Assembly (NCBI RefSeq): GCF_004353905.1
Contig: NZ_SMOD01000014.1
Location: forward strand, 167,616 to 231,615
Origin: Paraburkholderia guartelaensis
Lineage (GTDB): Bacteria; Pseudomonadota; Gammaproteobacteria; Burkholderiales; Burkholderiaceae
Reading direction: 5' to 3'
DNA: 64,000 bases
Part shown: positions 59,551 to 64,000 of the stretch, one piece after another
Layout: every line of letters begins with the position of its first letter
Numbering within the stretch: the stretch's first letter is position 1
Position numbers and translations under genes: made by a program
The notes under the pieces: model-generated
What the model was told of the DNA's origin: nothing
Database searches by the model: none
What the model saw: only the letters and a program-made list of their open reading frames with translations

Positions 59551-62500
59551 GGCGTACCCTCGGGCGCGGGTGGCGCGCCGTTGCCGGAACTGCCGTCCGC
59601 GTCGCCGTCTGCGTGGCTTTCAGGCTTGCGCTTGCGGCCGAAGCGTTCGGCCAGCCGGTCGAAGAACAGATAGATCACGGGCGTCGTGAAGAGCGTGAGC
59701 ATCTGCGAAAGCGTGAGGCCGCCGATGATCGCAAGACCCAGCGGGCGGCGCAGTTCAGAGCCCGTGCCGCTGCCGAGCAGCATGGGCAGCGCGCCGAGCA
59801 TGGCCGCGAGCGTGGTCATGAGAATCGGCCGGAAACGCAGCAGCGACGCTTCGAAAATCGCCTCGCGCGGCGGCTTGCCGTGCACGCGCTCGGCTTCGAG
59901 CGCGAAGTCCACCATCATGATGGCGTTCTTCTTGACGATGCCGATCAGCAGCACGATGCCGATGATGCCGATCACGTCCAGGTCCTTGCCCGCGATCATC
60001 AGCGCAAGCAGCGCGCCAATGCCGGCCGAAGGCAGCGTCGAAAGAATCGTGACCGGGTGCACGTAGCTCTCGTACAGCACGCCCAGCACGATATACACGG
60101 CCACGAGTGCCGCGATCAGCAGATACACCTCGCTGGCAAGCGAATCTTCGAACGCCTGCGCCGCGCCCTGGAACGACGACGTGATCGAGGGCGGCAGGTT
60201 GACGGCGGCCTCGGCCTTGCGCACGTCGCGCACGGCGGCGGACAGCGACGCGCCATCGGCGAGATTGAACGAGATCGTGACCGAAGGGAACTGCGCAAGG
60301 TGGCTGATCATGAGCGGCGAGCGCGTGATGCTGATCTTCGCAATGCCCTTGAGCGGTACCTGGCCTTCGCTGCTCGTCTGGCTCGGCAGATACAGGTCGC
60401 CGAGCGATTCGACCGTGGGCAGCGCCTCGGGCTTCGCCACCAGAATCACGCGGTACTGGTCCGACTGCTGGAAGATGGTCGAAACGATGCGCTGGCCCAG
60501 CGCGTCGTAGAGCGCGTTGTCGATGGTCGCCGCCGTGATGCCGTAGCGCGCCGCGAGCTGGCGGTTCACTTCGACGTTCACGGAAAGGCCATCCGTGTTC
60601 AGATCGCTCGTCACGTCGCGGATCGACGGGATCTGCTTCATGCGCGCGATGAGCGAGGGCACGTACTGGTCGAACGCGTCCTGGCTCGGCCCGCGCAACA
60701 CGAAGTTGTACTGGTTGCGCGAGACCGTGGTGTCGAGCGTGAGGTCCTGCTCCGGCTGAATGTAGAGGCGCACGCCCGCCACCTTCGCGACCGACTGCTG
60801 AATGCGCCGCCCGATTTCGTCGGCGGTTTCGGAGCGGTCGTCGTGCGGCTTCAGGTTGATGAGGAAGCGCCCGTTGTTGAGCGTGTTGTTGATACCGTCG
60901 ATGCCCACGTACGAGGTGAGCGAAACGACATCGGGGTCCTTGAGAATTTCCTCGGCCAGCGCCGACTGGCGCCGCACCATCGCCTGGTAGGAGATGGAAT
61001 TGTCGGCCACGCTGATGCCTTGCAGCACGCCCACGTCCTGCACCGGGAACAGACCCTTCGGAATCACGACATACAGCAGCCCCGTGAGCACCACCGTCAC
61101 CACGAACACGACGAGCGTGAGCGTCTGGTGGTCGAGCACCCAGCGCAGGCCGCGCTCGTAGGCGTTGAGCGTCTTGTTGAACAGCCCTTCGCTGATGCGC
61201 TCGAAGCGGCTCGGGTGGCGCTCGGCCTGGGCGCGCAGGATGCGCGCGCACATCATCGGCACGACGGTGAGCGAGACCACGGCCGACAGCACGATGGTCA
61301 CCGCGAGCGTGACGGCGAATTCGCTGAAGAGGCGTCCGATTACGCCGCCCATGAAGAGCAGCGGAATCAGCACGGCGATGAGCGAGATCGTCAGCGAAAG
61401 AATCGTGAAACCGATCTGGCCAGCGCCTTTTAACGCCGCCTGCAAGGGTTTGTCGCCTTCCTCGAGGTAACGCACGATGTTTTCGATCATCACGATCGAG
61501 TCGTCCACCACGAAGCCCGTGGCGATGATGAGCGCCATGAGCGAGAGGTTGTCGATCGAGTAGCCCAGCTCGTACATGATCGCGAGCGTGCCGATCAGCG
61601 AGACCGGCACCGAGATGCTCGGAATGATGGTGGCGGGCAGATTGCGCAGGAACACGAAGATCACGGCCACCACGAGCGCCACGGCGAGCACGAGTTCGAA
61701 GGCCGCGTCGCTCACCGAAGCGCGGATCACGCCCACGCTGTTCGACACCACCGTGACCTGCATGCCCGCGGGCAGCGCCGCTTCGAGCTGCGGCAACTGC
61801 TGCATGATCTGGTTGACGGTGGCGATTACGTTCGCACCCGGCTGGCGCTGCACGTTCAGCACGATGGCAGGCGCCTTGTTGTACCAGGCGCCGCGCTCCA
61901 CGTCCTGCGCGGCCGTGGACACGCGAGCCACGTCGCGCATGAAGACGGGCGAGCCGTTCTGATAGGCGATGACGGTGTCTTCGTAGTCCTTCGGGTCCGA
62001 GATCTGGTCGTTCGAATTGATCGTGTAGTTCAGTTCGGGGCCGTCGAAATTGCCCTTCGGGTTGCTCACGTTCACGTTGGCGAGCAGCGTGCGCAGGTCG
62101 TCGAGATTCAGGCCGTAGGCGGCGAGCTTATGCGGGTCGGCCTCCACGCGCACGGCGGGCACGTTGCCGCCCGCGGTGGTCACGAGGCCCACGCCCGGCA
62201 CTTCGGAAATCTTCGTGGCGAGACGGTTGTTGGCCGCGTCCTGCAACTGCGTGAGCGACATCGACTTCGACGTGACCGCGAGCGTGAGGATCGGCTGGTC
62301 GGCCGGATTCACCTTGGCGTAGGTCGGCGGCGCAGGCAGGCCGCTCGGCAGGAAGCTGTTGGCCGCGTTGATGGCCTGCTGCACGTTCTGCTCGGCCACG
62401 TCGAGGCTCAGCGAGAGGTCGAACTGCAGCGTGATGACCGAGGCGCCCTCGGAGCTGTACGAGATCATCTGCTGCAGGCCCGGGATTTCGCCGAGCTGCA

Positions 62501-62705
62501 CTTCGAGCGGCGCCGTGACCGTGGTCGCCATCACGTTCGGGCTCGCGCCCGGATAGAAGGTCTGCACCTGGATGGTGGGATAGTCCACCGCGGGCAGCGA
62601 GGAAACCGGCAGGAACTTCATCGCGACGAGGCCGATCAGCACCATCGCGATCATCAGGAGCGAAGTCGCGACCGGCCGCAGGATGAAGAGACGCGAAATA
62701 TTCAT
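59547..62705 (-). CDS. RND efflux permease, MdtB-like
   Basis: A 1052-residue HAE1 pump subunit of normal length. It has the N-terminal ISRLFILRPVATSLL, helix-4 proton-relay motif DDSIVMIENIVRYLE and helix-10 region GIVKKNAIMMVDFAL. It pairs with the MdtC-like subunit to give an MdtB2C-type trimer. The C-terminal tail is acidic and Gly/Pro-rich. It is 18 bp downstream of the membrane-fusion gene. Confidence 0.92.
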   Translation of the reverse strand: MNISRLFILRPVATSLLMIAMVLIGLVAMKFLPVSSLPAVDYPTIQVQTFYPGASPNVMATTVTAPLEVQLGEIPGLQQMISYSSEGASVITLQFDLSLSLDVAEQNVQQAINAANSFLPSGLPAPPTYAKVNPADQPILTLAVTSKSMSLTQLQDAANNRLATKISEVPGVGLVTTAGGNVPAVRVEADPHKLAAYGLNLDDLRTLLANVNVSNPKGNFDGPELNYTINSNDQISDPKDYEDTVIAYQNGSPVFMRDVARVSTAAQDVERGAWYNKAPAIVLNVQRQPGANVIATVNQIMQQLPQLEAALPAGMQVTVVSNSVGVIRASVSDAAFELVLAVALVVAVIFVFLRNLPATIIPSISVPVSLIGTLAIMYELGYSIDNLSLMALIIATGFVVDDSIVMIENIVRYLEEGDKPLQAALKGAGQIGFTILSLTISLIAVLIPLLFMGGVIGRLFSEFAVTLAVTIVLSAVVSLTVVPMMCARILRAQAERHPSRFERISEGLFNKTLNAYERGLRWVLDHQTLTLVVFVVTVVLTGLLYVVIPKGLFPVQDVGVLQGISVADNSISYQAMVRRQSALAEEILKDPDVVSLTSYVGIDGINNTLNNGRFLINLKPHDDRSETADEIGRRIQQSVAKVAGVRLYIQPEQDLTLDTTVSRNQYNFVLRGPSQDAFDQYVPSLIARMKQIPSIRDVTSDLNTDGLSVNVEVNRQLAARYGITAATIDNALYDALGQRIVSTIFQQSDQYRVILVAKPEALPTVESLGDLYLPSQTSSEGQVPLKGIAKISITRSPLMISHLAQFPSVTISFNLADGASLSAAVRDVRKAEAAVNLPPSITSSFQGAAQAFEDSLASEVYLLIAALVAVYIVLGVLYESYVHPVTILSTLPSAGIGALLALMIAGKDLDVIGIIGIVLLIGIVKKNAIMMVDFALEAERVHGKPPREAIFEASLLRFRPILMTTLAAMLGALPMLLGSGTGSELRRPLGLAIIGGLTLSQMLTLFTTPVIYLFFDRLAERFGRKRKPESHADGDADGSSGNGAPPAPEGTP

Positions 62706-62723
62706 CGGCGCTGGGTCCGGGGC

Positions 62724-64000
62724 TCAACCCGCTTGCGAGGCCGCGGCGCTCGCGTCGGAGGCGTTCGGCGCCGTGGCGCCGGGTTCGCTGGCCGCGCCCG
62801 GGGCGCTGCCATGGTGCGGTGCACTCGCCGCGCCTGCGTGCGTGGCGGGCCTCGGCCCCGCCGGCTGGATCTTCGCGCCGTCGTTGAGGCGGTCGAGGCC
62901 GTCGGTCACGACATGCTGACCCTGCTGCAAGCCCGCCGAGATCACCGTGTAGCGGCCATCGCTCGGGCCGAGCGTGACCTTGTGGACCGACACGGTGTTG
63001 TCGGCGTTCACGAGGTACACGTAGTCGCCCGGCGCGCCGGTCTGCACGGCGGGCGTCGGCACGAGCACGGCGTTCTGCAGCGTGTCGACGAGCAGCCTCA
63101 CGTTGACGAACTCGTTCGGAAAGAGCGCCTCGTTGTCGTTGGGCACGCTCGCGCGCAGCGTGACCGTACCGGTGGCCGTGGCCATCTGGTTGCTGAGCGC
63201 GAAGAGCGTGCCGGTGGCGATCTGGCGCGTGTTGTCGCTGCTGAAGACGGTGATCGGCAGTTGCGCGCCGGCGTTGACGCGATCGAGCACGCTGCCGAGC
63301 GAGGTTTGCGGGATGGCGAACTGCACGGTGGTGGGCTTGATCGTCGTGATGACGGCAATGCCCGTGGAGCTGGACGACGTCACGTAGTTGCCCGGATCGA
63401 CGAGCCGCAGGCCCACGCGTCCCGACACCGGCGCCGTGATGCGGCAATAGATCAGATCGAGCTCGAACAGCCTGACGTTCGCCTTGTCGGCCTGCACGGC
63501 GGCTTCATACTGCTTGACGAGGAACTGCTGGTCGCTATAGGTCTGCGCCGCGATCGACTGCTTTGCGTTCAACTGCGTATAACGCGCGAGGTCGGCGCGC
63601 GCCTGCGCCAGCAGGGCCTGGTCCTTGGCGAGCTGCGCAAGCGCCTGCTCCTTGCTGATCTCGTACTGGCGCGGGTCGATCTGGGCGAGGAACTGCCCCT
63701 TCACGACGTCCTGGCCTTCCTTGTAGCCCACTTCGGTGAGGTAGCCGCTGATTTGCGGCAGAACCGTGACAGTCGCGACAGGCGTGACGGTGCCGAGCGC
63801 ATTGAGCGTCACGGGCATGGGCCCGAGCGTGGCGGCGGCCACGGTCACGACCTGCGGCGCCGCGCCATGCTCCGTCTTCTTGTTGCGCATGATGTGCACG
63901 ATCACGAGCACGATCAGCAGGATCACGACGATGGCGAGAATGAGCGGGCCGAGCCGGCGGCGCTTCGGTGCCTGCGGGGGAGGGGCGGGCGGCGGTGGCG
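62724..64000 (-). CDS. RND membrane-fusion protein, MdtA-like (5' end outside window)
   Basis: A periplasmic adaptor, at least 425 residues. The start lies beyond the right edge: the frame is open to 64000 and includes a Pro-rich stretch and KRRRLGPLILAIVVILLIVL, an N-terminal membrane anchor. The lipoyl/biotinyl-like domain (LPQISGYLTEVGYKEGQDV in parts) and helical hairpin follow, then the beta-barrel domain. The C-terminal 45 residues are Ala/Pro/Gly-rich. It links the pump to the outer-membrane factor. The order MFP-MdtB-MdtC-OMF forms one operon. Confidence 0.9.
   Translation of the reverse strand, partial: PPPPAPPPQAPKRRRLGPLILAIVVILLIVLVIVHIMRNKKTEHGAAPQVVTVAAATLGPMPVTLNALGTVTPVATVTVLPQISGYLTEVGYKEGQDVVKGQFLAQIDPRQYEISKEQALAQLAKDQALLAQARADLARYTQLNAKQSIAAQTYSDQQFLVKQYEAAVQADKANVRLFELDLIYCRITAPVSGRVGLRLVDPGNYVTSSSSTGIAVITTIKPTTVQFAIPQTSLGSVLDRVNAGAQLPITVFSSDNTRQIATGTLFALSNQMATATGTVTLRASVPNDNEALFPNEFVNVRLLVDTLQNAVLVPTPAVQTGAPGDYVYLVNADNTVSVHKVTLGPSDGRYTVISAGLQQGQHVVTDGLDRLNDGAKIQPAGPRPATHAGAASAPHHGSAPGAASEPGATAPNASDASAAASQAG

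Overview
The window reads as a chromosomal segment of a Burkholderiaceae bacterium, most likely Paraburkholderia. The supports are high GC with strong G/C third positions, densely packed LysR/GntR/TetR-controlled catabolic units, and a D-apiose cluster of the type I recall from Paraburkholderia graminis. I see no tRNA, rRNA, insertion sequence, phage or CRISPR array. It looks like core or accessory metabolic chromosome rather than an island. Organism assignment is inference.

Layout. 1-8.3 kb: a Tat-exported epoxide hydrolase (cut by the left edge), a DUF4239 membrane protein, a three-gene unit (CMD-family protein, DJ-1/PfpI protein, O-methyltransferase), an aldo/keto reductase, NnrS behind an NsrR-like site, a secreted heme-binding GlcG/HbpS protein, and a FadR-type regulator. 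8.3-13.6 kb: a gamma-glutamyltransferase-like Ntn hydrolase with two MFS transporters and a GAF protein. 13.6-19 kb: small conserved genes (NIPSNAP, DUF1697, Pr6Pr, SRPBCC, an EamA exporter with a histidine-rich tail), a TetR regulator with an operator array, and the first copy of a short anti-Shine-Dalgarno-type RNA.

19.2-32.5 kb is a complete D-apiose utilisation locus. An RbsABC-like importer plus a DUF2291 lipoprotein feeds D-apiose dehydrogenase (ApsD), D-apionate lactonase (ApnL), D-apionate oxidoisomerase (ApnO), 3-oxo-isoapionate kinase (OiaK) and a RuBisCO-like protein (OiaX). The expected products are 3-phosphoglycerate and glycolate. A GntR regulator closes the locus, and a shared 19-bp operator lies before the importer, before the MFS-apnO-oiaX-oiaK unit and before the regulator gene.

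32.5-39.5 kb is an asparagine/aspartate module, all on the minus strand: periplasmic asparaginase, LysR regulator, dicarboxylate/aspartate symporter, a two-domain aspartate racemase with a degenerate N half, and aspartase. The asparaginase and symporter promoters share one composite operator.

39.6-54 kb carries a LysE exporter, the second copy of the short RNA, an MFS/LysR pair, an aldo/keto reductase/LysR pair, free-methionine-sulfoxide reductase, tartrate dehydrogenase with a LysR gene, and housekeeping or detoxification enzymes (HAD, GST, cupin, dienelactone hydrolase, YjbQ, NfsB). 54.1-64 kb holds a PACE exporter and a tripartite MdtABC-type RND pump with its outer-membrane factor; the membrane-fusion protein is cut by the right edge.

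The most interesting observations are the paired short RNA genes with compensatory stem changes, the apiose operator set, the composite LysR-type operators of the asparagine module, and the half-dead tandem racemase.
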